Position numbers and translations under genes: made by a program
In this document: one piece after another, positions 17,570-26,769 of the stretch
Numbering within the stretch: position 1 is the stretch's first letter
How the letters are laid out: every line of letters begins with the position of its first letter
Source: Candidatus Borrarchaeum yapensis
GTDB lineage: Archaea; Asgardarchaeota; Sifarchaeia; Borrarchaeales; Borrarchaeaceae
Length of the DNA: 45,010 nucleotides
NCBI GenBank assembly: GCA_016840515.1
Contig: JAEOSF010000028.1
Location: 1-45,010, forward strand
Direction of reading: 5' to 3'
The notes under the pieces: generated by a model
Seen by the model: the letters and a program-made list of their open reading frames with translations, nothing else
What the model was told of the DNA's origin: nothing
Databases searched by the model: none

Positions 17570-18124
17570 TTGCACACATTAGGGATATGCCCATTATGTC
17601 ATCAGAGGGGAAAAGAGGTTGATACTTTGAGTGAAACATCATCTGTAAATTATATTAGCCATTCCCTTCTTACAAATAAGAGCGTTGAGAGTCGAATCTA
17701 TCAGCAGAAAATACTAAACAAAGCAATTCATAACAACACTATCATTATACTTCCAGCTGGAATGGGGAAGTGCATAATAGCTACTCTGACTATAGCTTAT
17801 CATTTTAATACAAAGTGTATTTTCTTAACACCAACGAAACCGTTAGTTCTCAAACGTTTTGCTATGTTGCAGGAAAAATTGACGATTCCTGAACATATCA
17901 GTTCCATTATTGGAACTGTTTCAAATGAGAAAAGAGCCAAGTTATTTCAAGAGGCCAAGATTTTAGTAATGACACCCAATGTTTTGTATCACGACATAAT
18001 TAACGATCTCTACGATTTCAGGAATGTATCGCTTATCGTTTTTGATGAATGTCATCGAGCTACCGGAAAACATGCTTATGTGAAAGATATTATTGGGTTG
18101 TTAGAGAGGCTGAAAAGAAACTAA
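17570..18124 (+). pseudogene. Truncated Hef-like DEAH helicase remnant
   Basis: A 184-residue frame matching only the first RecA-like domain of Hef-type superfamily 2 helicases. It has YQQKILNKAI (Q-motif region), a damaged Walker A LPAGMGKC where Hef has GKT, FLTPTKPLVLK (motif Ia), ILVMTPNVL (motif Ib) and FDECHRATGKHAYV (motif II). The frame stops soon after motif II. Motifs III to VI and the nuclease domain are absent, leaving about a quarter of a normal Hef. A CPLC pair near the N-terminus is not part of Hef. The start would be TTG with no clear ribosome site. It is most simply a decaying gene fragment, although a short expressed protein cannot be excluded. Confidence 0.7.
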
Positions 18125-18158
18125 GAAGTGCAATTAACTAATTTGTCTAAATTTAGTG

Positions 18159-19352
18159 TTACGATTCTTCTTCTCTTATTCTTAGTGTTTTTATCTTCCC
18201 AGAGTCATTTGTATCAACATAAGATAATGTTTGTACTTTTGTTTCTCTGCTCTTAAAGCTCCGTTTATACTTTAAAGTAATACACAGGAAGGATGGAATA
18301 ATAATCAAGATCCCTAATACTAAACTGAATGAAAGGATATTCGGGACACCTAATGTTGAGATTTCGCTGTTACTTTCGGTATCAAAGTTGCTGCTAGAAA
18401 ACGAAACCTTTGAATCATCTCCAAGTTGAACTCTAAAAGTATAGGGTGTTTCCCCTTCTGAGACACGATATGAGTTTATGAGTATTTGAAATTGAATCGA
18501 ATTTCTACCAGCTTTAAGATTTGTGAGAGCTATTTGTATTCTGGTTTCTTCAAACAACTTATCTTCATCGAATAATGCCTTATCATTAACGTAGATATTG
18601 TAAGTCACTTCACAATCAGTAGGAACATCCTTCTGAAGCACGAGGTCAAGTTGTGCATTATTAACTGAAGTCATGTTCCCTTGTAGGAAGAATTCCACTT
18701 GCGGTTCAAACGTGCTACTGTAATAGCTCCCAATTATACTAGTTGCGACAATTCTATCTTCATAAGTATCACTAGGTATTACTCCTAAATCGGAAAATTG
18801 ATAATTTCTGGTAGATTGTATGAGTATAGTTTCCGTAATTTCAAAATAGGACTCACCGTAGACAGTAAACGTAGAGATTGTGTTGGTTAACGATTTAAAG
18901 GAAATGGTTATAGCTATTTGATTTGTTCCGTCTTTCATATACTCGTAAGGTATTTCGATATGTCGCCAATGCTTGGTGTCGCTTTCTATGAAACGAAATA
19001 TTGAATTCTTTACAGTATATTCATCATTAATCGTAAATACCATGTCAAAATCAGTTGAAGGTCTGCTCCCACCATTTTGATATTGTAAATGAATTGAAAA
19101 GCGATTATGTGCAGTATCATCGCTATTCATATCAAATTCAAAAGTCTCGCTGGTTTCTTGACCGTTTTCCGAACTGAGCGTTTTTGTCTCAATACCTAAA
19201 GAACTAAACGTCAATGTGTCAGATTTGCTTTGTGCATCAGTAGCACGCACATGTGATATAAAAAGTGATGAGATGACAGTTAAGAATAATAATATAAACA
19301 AAATAGTAAGGAGTTTAGACTTACTAGATCTCTTAGTTAAGAAAATCCTCAT
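18159..19352 (-). CDS. Membrane-anchored surface protein, last gene of HerA-like operon
   Basis: A 397-residue protein with a signal peptide or anchor (basic RSSKSK then LLTILFILLFLTVISSLF), a long beta-rich external region and a C-terminal transmembrane helix near 335-357, followed by about 40 basic/polar cytosolic residues. The external part looks like two or three beta-sandwich domains (for example FDMNSDDTAHNRFSIHLQYQ and DVPTDCEVTYNIYVNDK). No enzyme motif was seen. Its ATG overlaps the stop of the upstream nuclease-like gene by four bases (ATGA), and GGTGAT lies just upstream, so the two are translationally coupled. It may form the outside-facing component of the operon's complex. Confidence 0.7.
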   Translation of the reverse strand: MRIFLTKRSSKSKLLTILFILLFLTVISSLFISHVRATDAQSKSDTLTFSSLGIETKTLSSENGQETSETFEFDMNSDDTAHNRFSIHLQYQNGGSRPSTDFDMVFTINDEYTVKNSIFRFIESDTKHWRHIEIPYEYMKDGTNQIAITISFKSLTNTISTFTVYGESYFEITETILIQSTRNYQFSDLGVIPSDTYEDRIVATSIIGSYYSSTFEPQVEFFLQGNMTSVNNAQLDLVLQKDVPTDCEVTYNIYVNDKALFDEDKLFEETRIQIALTNLKAGRNSIQFQILINSYRVSEGETPYTFRVQLGDDSKVSFSSSNFDTESNSEISTLGVPNILSFSLVLGILIIIPSFLCITLKYKRSFKSRETKVQTLSYVDTNDSGKIKTLRIREEES

Positions 19353-20200
19353 AACATCACCATAACAGGAACTGTATCAAGACTTACTCCTAATCTTTTC
19401 AGAGAATCTTCTAGACTCTTGGTTATGCTGTGGATCTCAATAGATTCTTCTGATTTTTCATCTGAAATTCTATCCATGTGTTTCTTTATTGGCAGCCACC
19501 TGGGACGTGATTTTAGCGTTTGGCTATACATTATTAGTGAATCATATAACTCAGTGATTGAGGTGTAGATAGACGGCAGTTCACGTAGCATTTGCGTATA
19601 TCTCGCCTTTAAAGCGAATACTAATGCCTGCTTCCCCTCTTTATAAAACTCAGAATGAAGTCCTTCATCTAGTAAACTACAAGCTTTGTCCCAATGCTTT
19701 CTGCTTTTTTCGTACATGAATTTGTAGAACTCAATCAATTCTATCCTAATTTCCTTTTGCACTCTCTTCTCTGATAATCTCATAAGTTCGTCTTTTACAT
19801 TCTCTGGAAGCAATCTTGTAGCAGGTCCTACTAATGTTTTCACTTCATTTTTTGATACGCTTAAAAGTCCAATCCCGCTATCTATTGATCGCCTCAGTTC
19901 ACTGGTAAAAAATCGAACAATGTGTTCCTTCTTAAGAGAAGAGGCTGGAAATGCGAGATATGTTATGTTAGATATTTCAGTGAAAACTTCAGGATGTTCG
20001 ACAAAAGGCTCATTTTCAACCTCTATTGCCACTATGTTCGAAAAGGGATCTATAAGGAGTAAATCAGGTCGTCTTTGTTTCACATATCCAGGAAAAGTTA
20101 TTGTACAATCATCTTCAGTTATTTGCAGTTCCAACAGGACTTTATAGCCTCGATTCTTAAAATGTTCCTTTAAGACTTCTGCTACTTCTCTTTCATTCAT
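19349..20200 (-). CDS. PD-(D/E)XK nuclease-like protein
   Basis: A 283-residue soluble protein. The N-terminal helix AEVLKEHFKNRGYKV leads into RRPDLLLIDP (Pro45-Asp46) and, thirteen residues later, IVAIEVENEP (Glu60-x-Glu62). This is the layout of the PD-(D/E)XK restriction-like fold, with glutamate in place of the usual lysine. An ExE version occurs in BamHI, so activity is not ruled out. Residues 140-280 are helical, perhaps a substrate-binding or partner-binding domain. The gene sits between a giant HerA-like membrane protein (15-base gap, AGAGGGA ribosome site) and a surface protein (4-base overlap). This recalls HerA-NurA pairing but with unrelated parts. Confidence 0.68.
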   Translation of the reverse strand: MNEREVAEVLKEHFKNRGYKVLLELQITEDDCTITFPGYVKQRRPDLLLIDPFSNIVAIEVENEPFVEHPEVFTEISNITYLAFPASSLKKEHIVRFFTSELRRSIDSGIGLLSVSKNEVKTLVGPATRLLPENVKDELMRLSEKRVQKEIRIELIEFYKFMYEKSRKHWDKACSLLDEGLHSEFYKEGKQALVFALKARYTQMLRELPSIYTSITELYDSLIMYSQTLKSRPRWLPIKKHMDRISDEKSEESIEIHSITKSLEDSLKRLGVSLDTVPVMVML

Positions 20201-20215
20201 ATTCTTCCCTCTAAT

Positions 20216-23200
20216 TCACACGTTTTCTGTAAACTCACATCTTTGCAGGAATCCATCAGATTCCCTTAACAGGCCTCTATTTATCATTGCATTGATTGCC
20301 CTTTCAATCCCAAGATTATCATAAGTATGAGCTTTCTTAAGTATGAGCTGGTTTTTTATAACTGATTTAAGACCTCCTTTTCGCCCTGTTATATCCCAAA
20401 TATCTTTTAAGAGTCCATTCAATTTCAAATCATCATGAAAACTAATATTATTTTCCGGTAACGTTTCAACAACGGTTTCTGATGGAAATATATTGTCTAC
20501 AAAATTATCTGTAGAATCGATTTTTTCTCCTTTGATGTTCTCAATTTCTTGTTCTTCTAATGGGTCGTCACTTAACAGTTGTTTAATTACGCGTATACGG
20601 TCTCTGACCTTAAGTTTGAATTTCTCTAATTCTGCTACGATAAGTTCAGTATCCCCAATTATTGAGTCGATATCCGCTTGTTCGAGCATAATTCCTTTAA
20701 CTATTGCCAGTTTGTGTTTTTGTATAATGTTTTGTAAGCCTGAATAGTCAATAGGAAGAGCAATTTCGCAATTAATCAGAGCGCGTACAATTTGATCTAA
20801 CTCTATTTTTGCATCTGTATCAATCTCAAGTAATCGTAGGAGCGCTAACTTGATCGCATCATAACAAAAGACTATTGATGACGTTGCTGCTTGAGGGTAA
20901 TTGTTCCTCAATTCATGTGCCTGTTTTAATAGGTTTCTTGCATCATTTGAGGATGCCTTTTCTTCTATTGATTTAAGATAGTTTTCAATTCTAGGTTCGC
21001 CTTTGATTAAAGATGTCTGTGGAAGTTCAGGATGATCAATCTCGATATTTTTGTCAGAATCATTATTACCATCTGTAAAGGCTTTACCAGCATTAATCGA
21101 TTGCTGTATCTTCAGAGTTTTCTTCATTTCATACTCTTCAATAGCCTGAAGTCCTTTTGGGCTTATACGAATAGTTGTAAGAGGTTTATATGAATCTCTT
21201 GGAGTGTATTCCTTCCGAAAGACATATCGCTTCTTGATCAAATTAATTGTTGCTTTAGCAAGTTGTTTTTCATCTGCTGTATCATGTAGCATTTCTGAAA
21301 GTGCCGAATATATTACACCCCGATCGCCCATATCTCTTAATGTATGCAAAATATTGTAATACAGATCAATTTCACTGTCGAAATCCTTTTCCAGTACTGT
21401 TTGCTTTAAACGTCCATTGCTCAATATCGGTGAGGTAGAGATTGATACAGTTTTTTGATCATCATCCCTCTCAGTTGAATTAGAATAAGTTTGCACTTCC
21501 TCAACTTTAAGAGGAACATACTGTGCTGCTTCTCCTTTTTTCTGCAAGTATAATATGGCGTGATTACTCTTCATAGTTCTCAAGTACGTTTCTTGAAGGG
21601 GATGCGGACTACGAGAGTCAATCCCTCTCTCTTTCAATCCTAATGTGTCACGAACTATTTCTATATCTGTGGCTGTAGTGACGCGTCCTATAATCTTGGT
21701 CCTAGGAAGGTTAAATAGGTATGGAGTTTCGCTTGGCGATTCCATAGAGACGATGAGTGCTGTGCTCCGTAAACTCTCCAAAGCAAAGAATTTTTCCACC
21801 CTCGATCTATAACGATATGAAACGAGGTATGAGGCCTCAGGGAAGATCATATCGGAATTTTCTATGATTAATACGGTGTTTTGAGAACTTGAGGAGTTGT
21901 ATCTTCGGTAAGTATGAATCGAATGAATCAGGAGTTGAAGGAGGAATGAGAGGAAATTCCTATCGCTAAAGTCTGATAGATCGATAACGGTTAAACCTTC
22001 AGTGTTGAACAGCATATGAAATGGATGTGAAGTTGTAGAACCAATTGCGGCGATTCTTTTTCGGTCTGATAAAATTCTTTCCAAAACATCTTTTAGTTCT
22101 TCAAGTGCAGGAGTGCCAAATTCAATGAATTCTTCATCTTCTGAAAATTCTAGAGCATCCAATAATTCAATTAAAGTAGGATCATTCTCACCATTATTCA
22201 TTTTTGATTCATAGAGTTCTTTTAATTTCTTGGTGACAAATTGCCAACGACTGAGATCTCCCTTGCCGTAAATTTTCTGTAATATTGTTAGAAAGCCATC
22301 AATGAAGTCCCCTATGTTTCCGCCCATTCTATCTAGTGGGTTGAAACTAAAATCAGTTCCTAATTTTAATGAATGTGCTGGAAGATCAAAATAGTTTATT
22401 TCATTTCTCTTTGCTCTTTCTGAGTACTGGGGGTCTATAAGTATTACATTATAATGTCTTTTGCATAACTCGTGAATTATGCGCCTCACCGTTGTAATCC
22501 GATCTACTCCATATACGCCTATGTTTGTTTTCACATGCTGTATGTCAAAACCGACCTCACGATTTGTAACGGTATCTGATGTAGTATCAACTGCATAACC
22601 CATGAAGATCATGTTCTCTGTCTTTGCGGGAATTGCAAATTGAGCTGGTTGATATCTCTTTGCGACACCAGAAACGACCTCGAAGAATCCTTGGCTTTGT
22701 CTTTTTGAAAAGTAACAACTATCCGCCTCTAAGGGTCTTTTGAAGACTCCTACTTTAATCTCCGAATCTTTTTGTGATTGATCTAGTTTCACAGTTTCAA
22801 TAGAATAAGAAGAATAGAGCTGGGATAAAAGGTATTCAAGACTCAACGAGACTTTCTTTGGATTTTTGGGTATAAGCTTAAGAGTAGGAAATGCATTCTT
22901 AATAGAAACTTTCAACTGTTGATTTACGTCATCAAATCTTACTAACAAATCGTTAAGCTTCTCTTGTCCATCATATACAAAAGGCTGAGTTACAACGAAA
23001 TATGGTGTAATTTGATAGTATGGCTCCGGATTGTAAAGCATCCTTCTGCCGTCCAATATTTCTTCATCAACTAATTCAACATTTGTGTTTGCAATACGAC
23101 CTTTCGCATGAACAAATGACCTTAAATTAGATCTGTTTTTGGAAAGTGTCCTGAAAAGTTTCTGCAAGCCATCGGTTTTTGTTACAGGACTTTCTTGAGA

Positions 23201-24454
23201 ATATGAGCTGCTGCTAACTGTTCGGGGTATTCCTTCACCAATTTGATGAATTGCTAATGCATGGACTATGTTTCCTCTTTTTTGGATAAAGGCGTAATTT
23301 CCGCTTATCCATACGTTTTCAAAAACAGGGACAATTCTTTTTAGTCTTACAGTAGCACTAGCTTCATTTTTATTCCTTAATTCTTTTATTAAAGTCCAAA
23401 TCGCAAGTAAAATCACTGCGATTATTAGAAACGCTAAATAATTCTGGAATTGCATAGCCATTGTTGCCAGTAAGAAGGGTGTGACATCGAGGTGATCGCC
23501 TTCTGTTATATCGTAATAATACAAATCATTAGTTCGTGCAATAGTTCCGTATCTATTTCTGAGTTGCTTAGGTAAGAAAAACGCCCTAACAGATTGCATT
23601 TCGACTTTATTGTATTCTAATTCTGTTTCAATATCTTTCTTTTTTGCAGTAAGTGCAGTGATTTCAGATTGTGATTCAAAGTCTACAAGCGCCCCGAACA
23701 AATGGCTGATCAGTGCTTTATCGATAAGTTGTCGTATTTCGCAACCTGGAAACTCTGTGATGAATGCGTCATAAACTAATAAGAAATCTTCTAACAATTC
23801 GGCAATCAAGACATTTGCAGCAGCAGGAAATGTGGTAGTAATAGGCCGTTCTTTTATTACTCGAATGTAGGCATTATCTAGATCGGTTACATATGAAATT
23901 GAGAATGTTTTTCCAACCACATGATCAAGTAAAGCTGTTATGCTTTCCTGCGTATAGGTTTGTGTATGAGTGAATTTTTCAATTTTAAATGCCATAATGC
24001 CGCATACCCATTCTGGAAGAGAATTAGGGTTTTTAGTGACGAGCATAACAGTCTCTTCCTTTCCCTTTAAGTCTAGAAAAACTTCAAAGAACTCTAATTC
24101 ATTGAAGGTGTCGATAATGAAGAGACTTTCATCATTCATTAAGTCGGGAATTTGTAGTTGAATATTTCCATTATTCACTCTATTCTTTTCTTTATGATTG
24201 ATTGATTGGAGGATATTGGTGGATTCGATATTATAGGATGGAATCTTGGTTGTTCTATTTGCTCGTTCATTTTTTAATAGGCTCCTTGCCCTTCTTCTGA
24301 TGCCAAGAAAAGCGATACAGAATAGTTCAATTACAGCAACCAGGAGGAAAATACTGAATGAACTTAATAAGAAGAAGAAAAGAACCGGAGCCGCCATCAT
24401 TATGCCTGTGATTAATATAACTTCGATTTTTTTTCCCCTTAAGTCGTTGATCAT
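20216..24454 (-). CDS. Giant membrane HerA/FtsK-like protein with damaged ATPase motifs
   Basis: A 1412-residue protein. Two membrane helices lie near residues 12-50. A large alpha/beta region follows to about 325, then a third helix near 330-355. Residues about 620-1010 have the HerA/VirB4 ATPase layout: the P-loop position reads GVYGVDRITT at 646-655, lacking the GKS/T lysine, followed by VILIDPQ and a FNPLDR segment. The Walker B position reads VLIIENSDM (E865, N866) instead of a DE pair. A winged helix follows near 1045-1130 with SPKGLQAIEEY, then a helical HEPN-like region (about 1180-1300), then a second winged helix at the C-terminus. It may be a pseudo-ATPase scaffold or bind nucleotide unconventionally. 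AGTGAGCT precedes the ATG. Confidence 0.7.
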   Translation of the reverse strand: MINDLRGKKIEVILITGIMMAAPVLFFFLLSSFSIFLLVAVIELFCIAFLGIRRRARSLLKNERANRTTKIPSYNIESTNILQSINHKEKNRVNNGNIQLQIPDLMNDESLFIIDTFNELEFFEVFLDLKGKEETVMLVTKNPNSLPEWVCGIMAFKIEKFTHTQTYTQESITALLDHVVGKTFSISYVTDLDNAYIRVIKERPITTTFPAAANVLIAELLEDFLLVYDAFITEFPGCEIRQLIDKALISHLFGALVDFESQSEITALTAKKKDIETELEYNKVEMQSVRAFFLPKQLRNRYGTIARTNDLYYYDITEGDHLDVTPFLLATMAMQFQNYLAFLIIAVILLAIWTLIKELRNKNEASATVRLKRIVPVFENVWISGNYAFIQKRGNIVHALAIHQIGEGIPRTVSSSSYSQESPVTKTDGLQKLFRTLSKNRSNLRSFVHAKGRIANTNVELVDEEILDGRRMLYNPEPYYQITPYFVVTQPFVYDGQEKLNDLLVRFDDVNQQLKVSIKNAFPTLKLIPKNPKKVSLSLEYLLSQLYSSYSIETVKLDQSQKDSEIKVGVFKRPLEADSCYFSKRQSQGFFEVVSGVAKRYQPAQFAIPAKTENMIFMGYAVDTTSDTVTNREVGFDIQHVKTNIGVYGVDRITTVRRIIHELCKRHYNVILIDPQYSERAKRNEINYFDLPAHSLKLGTDFSFNPLDRMGGNIGDFIDGFLTILQKIYGKGDLSRWQFVTKKLKELYESKMNNGENDPTLIELLDALEFSEDEEFIEFGTPALEELKDVLERILSDRKRIAAIGSTTSHPFHMLFNTEGLTVIDLSDFSDRNFLSFLLQLLIHSIHTYRRYNSSSSQNTVLIIENSDMIFPEASYLVSYRYRSRVEKFFALESLRSTALIVSMESPSETPYLFNLPRTKIIGRVTTATDIEIVRDTLGLKERGIDSRSPHPLQETYLRTMKSNHAILYLQKKGEAAQYVPLKVEEVQTYSNSTERDDDQKTVSISTSPILSNGRLKQTVLEKDFDSEIDLYYNILHTLRDMGDRGVIYSALSEMLHDTADEKQLAKATINLIKKRYVFRKEYTPRDSYKPLTTIRISPKGLQAIEEYEMKKTLKIQQSINAGKAFTDGNNDSDKNIEIDHPELPQTSLIKGEPRIENYLKSIEEKASSNDARNLLKQAHELRNNYPQAATSSIVFCYDAIKLALLRLLEIDTDAKIELDQIVRALINCEIALPIDYSGLQNIIQKHKLAIVKGIMLEQADIDSIIGDTELIVAELEKFKLKVRDRIRVIKQLLSDDPLEEQEIENIKGEKIDSTDNFVDNIFPSETVVETLPENNISFHDDLKLNGLLKDIWDITGRKGGLKSVIKNQLILKKAHTYDNLGIERAINAMINRGLLRESDGFLQRCEFTENV

Positions 24455-24476
24455 TTTAGCTCACTTTTTCATATCT

Positions 24477-25475
24477 TCATAATATAAAGAACAGGATAAT
24501 GAACCCAATTCCAATAAAGGAACAGATTATCAATATTAACAGTTTAAGTCCAGTTATAACTAATCTTTTCGCGGTAAAAGGATTTGCAGAAACAAATGAC
24601 GGTTCTTCAGCGTTTTTAAGCGGAGAATACCATTGTCTGCCAAATTTAAGTTTCCATAGATAAACGCTATTTAGCCACGCGTTATCAGCTATTTGCTTAC
24701 TTTTTCCAGAGACTTTTTTGAAATTGAAATGTACAATGACTAACACAATGCTCAAGGTTATGAAAGCAATGCTTACAAGGAATCCAAAGGTACCCGGGCT
24801 AAAAGGTGTATAGGTGACTATGGCTGATGCAATTGAAGGATAATTCCAGAGCTGCGTGCCAAATAGAATAACAAAGACTACTCCGCAAGCGCCAGCAAAT
24901 CCTAATAGAAGAGAACCTATATGTCGCGTCAACAGGGCGTTATAGATTGAAATGAGATCTTCATCGTCAGGAAGCAAATGCCACGCCAATGACAAATGAA
25001 CCCAGAAATAAACAAGTTTAAATTGAGATAGACCAGTTGCATCAACTATAGTTGAAAAGAGGACGAAAGTAACTCCCATTAGTAATATAATGAAAGGAAA
25101 AGGCATCAGGACTACTGTAGAGGTACGTCGTAAATTAAGGAACATAGAAGATGCTTGTACGTCTTCTTTTGTTACGTTACTCTTTGATATAGTTTGTTTT
25201 TGATATGTTGCTGGGACTAAATATCCTGCAGCATATGAATAATTAGGATGTGCTCGATACACCATACGAAAGTCCTGACTAACTAAATAACCACCTATAA
25301 TATGGCCGGTGTAATGAGCGATATTTCCAATGAATGTAAGAATATCAAGGACTCTTTTACCGATACGTCCTAAAATTGGCACGATCCAATAAGCTACTCT
25401 GACTAGCCACCCAAAAGCTATGGCAATAATTGTCACTGCTAATAAGAAAGGGATTTGCTCGCTCGGTATTAACAT
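24477..25475 (-). CDS. Multi-pass membrane protein of the HerA-like operon
   Basis: About 332 residues with six or seven hydrophobic segments, including the N-terminal FLLAVTIIAIAFGWLV and the C-terminal LKLLILIICSFIGIGFIILFF. Two polar motifs stand out within or next to membrane segments: AHYTGHIIGGYLVSQ near residue 55 and LAWHLLPDDEDLISI near 170. They resemble, very loosely, the HExxH and NxxPxxxLD sites of site-2 proteases, but the catalytic glutamate is missing. I would not call it a protease. ATG 25475 has GTGAGA six bases upstream; GTG 25487 is an alternative. It ends 22 bases before the giant HerA-like gene. Confidence 0.68.
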   Translation of the reverse strand: MLIPSEQIPFLLAVTIIAIAFGWLVRVAYWIVPILGRIGKRVLDILTFIGNIAHYTGHIIGGYLVSQDFRMVYRAHPNYSYAAGYLVPATYQKQTISKSNVTKEDVQASSMFLNLRRTSTVVLMPFPFIILLMGVTFVLFSTIVDATGLSQFKLVYFWVHLSLAWHLLPDDEDLISIYNALLTRHIGSLLLGFAGACGVVFVILFGTQLWNYPSIASAIVTYTPFSPGTFGFLVSIAFITLSIVLVIVHFNFKKVSGKSKQIADNAWLNSVYLWKLKFGRQWYSPLKNAEEPSFVSANPFTAKRLVITGLKLLILIICSFIGIGFIILFFIL

Positions 25476-25508
25476 AGAATATCTCACAACTTTGTTCTTA
25501 TAAACTAT

Positions 25509-25937
25509 TTAACGATGTTGAAATCTGTCTTTATCCTCAACATTACTTATCTGTTTTTTAAACGAGAGGATCAGTACTCCAATCAAAATAGAGCACATCT
25601 CTTTACGACTGATTCTATATTTTTGCTTGAAGTGGGAAATAAGCTCTATTAATGAAATTCGTAGTAGTTCGAATGTTTTTTGAGTGAGAACATAGGGATA
25701 AAGGATACTATCCCATTCTATATTTCCGTAAACTAATTTACTGTTTGTCTTGTCAGAAAGATCTTCTAGACTTTTTCTTTTTTCTTTTCCATCAAGATCA
25801 ATTTTTATTTGGTCTAATATGTGTTGAAGGTCATATGGCGTCACAAGACCAACTTTTTGAAGAATTGCTTGCAATGCCGAATGTATAGCCAGGTTAAAAT
25901 CATCTAATCTCGCTACTTTCACGTTTCTGGACTCCAT
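25509..25937 (-). CDS. Small helical protein, first gene of HerA-like operon
   Basis: A 142-residue, mostly helical soluble protein starting MESRNVKVARLDDFNLAI. Segments such as LRISLIELISHFKQKYRISRKEM and SILIGVLILSFKKQ look like a helical bundle with one amphipathic or weakly membrane-associating helix. No family was recognised. It lies about 20 to 33 bases upstream of the multi-pass membrane protein on the same strand, so it probably opens the five-gene transcription unit that ends at 18159. A run of TATA-like, AT-rich DNA at 25980-26060 could hold the promoter. Confidence 0.6.
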   Translation of the reverse strand: MESRNVKVARLDDFNLAIHSALQAILQKVGLVTPYDLQHILDQIKIDLDGKEKRKSLEDLSDKTNSKLVYGNIEWDSILYPYVLTQKTFELLRISLIELISHFKQKYRISRKEMCSILIGVLILSFKKQISNVEDKDRFQHR

Positions 25938-26211
25938 AGGTTCTCTATAGTTATAGTTCTCTATGTCTCTATGTCGTCTTTTAATTTAAAAAGAAGACAA
26001 ATTAAAATATTTTTAAAAATAAAATGTGCTTTACGTCCTTGCTATTAAATGATTAAATACGCTATCTTTCCTTAAACATAAACATAAAAGGAAAAATCTT
26101 ATTCCAAAAAAGAAGACTGTGAATTAAATGATTAATCCCGATTCCTCATTCTTTCGTGCATTCTAAGTGGAGTTGATAATGAGAAAACTTGTAGAAAAAA
26201 ATTAAAGAAAA

Positions 26212-26769
26212 TTAGATTTCCTTTAGATTTACCATCTTTGCAAATTTACTTACTAAGTCTAAAAATTCTTCATGGGCTAGCTTTAACGAGTCATCATATT
26301 TTGTAGAAATATCTGAAAAAGATACCGTTCCTGCAAGTATTGGACTTTCTGCCAGTCTTTCACTTGCTGCCTCTGCATTCGCTTTTAGTTGCTGCAATTC
26401 AAGTTCAGTCCGACGGGAATTTACAATCTTTGCGTATTTTAGTGCTATTCTTAGGAATACATAAGTCTCATCTACTATCGTCGGGACGTATTCACGTGAA
26501 TCTCTAAGAGATGCACCTTCTTTTTTTAGCAAACCTGCATCAAATAACTTTTTAGCATGCAACGCAATTTGGGCACTGTTTTTTTCGCCAAGTTCTTTCG
26601 CTAAGTCCTTCAAACGAGTGATATCCTCAGCTATAGTCGTTTTCAATATGTCGAGTCTTTTCTCGTTAGCTAACACACTGAACAGGTTAGTTAAAATTCG
26701 AACGTCATCCTCAGAAAAGTTTGATATGCTTATTCCTGTAGGTTGCGACTTTTTTCCTTTTTTAGGCAT
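26212..26769 (-). CDS. ArsR-like winged-helix regulator
   Basis: A 185-residue protein with a winged helix at about residues 20-95: VRILTNLFSVLANEKRLDIL (the ArsR-type first helices), ITRLKDLAKELGEKNSAQIA (recognition region) and LFDAGLLKKEGASLR before the wing. The C-terminal half is helical (YVFLRIALKYAKIV, RRTELELQQLKANAEAASE) and may dimerise or bind a ligand. No metal-binding CxC pair is seen, so it is unlikely to be a metal sensor. GGATG lies upstream of the ATG. It is transcribed toward the HerA-like operon with a 274-base gap and is a possible regulator of it. Confidence 0.78.
   Translation of the reverse strand: MPKKGKKSQPTGISISNFSEDDVRILTNLFSVLANEKRLDILKTTIAEDITRLKDLAKELGEKNSAQIALHAKKLFDAGLLKKEGASLRDSREYVPTIVDETYVFLRIALKYAKIVNSRRTELELQQLKANAEAASERLAESPILAGTVSFSDISTKYDDSLKLAHEEFLDLVSKFAKMVNLKEI

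Noticed and set aside
24477..25475. Site-2 protease-like reading of the multi-pass protein (HYTGH and WHLLPDDED)
   Set aside because: The catalytic glutamate of HExxH is missing and the similarity is only to short patterns.
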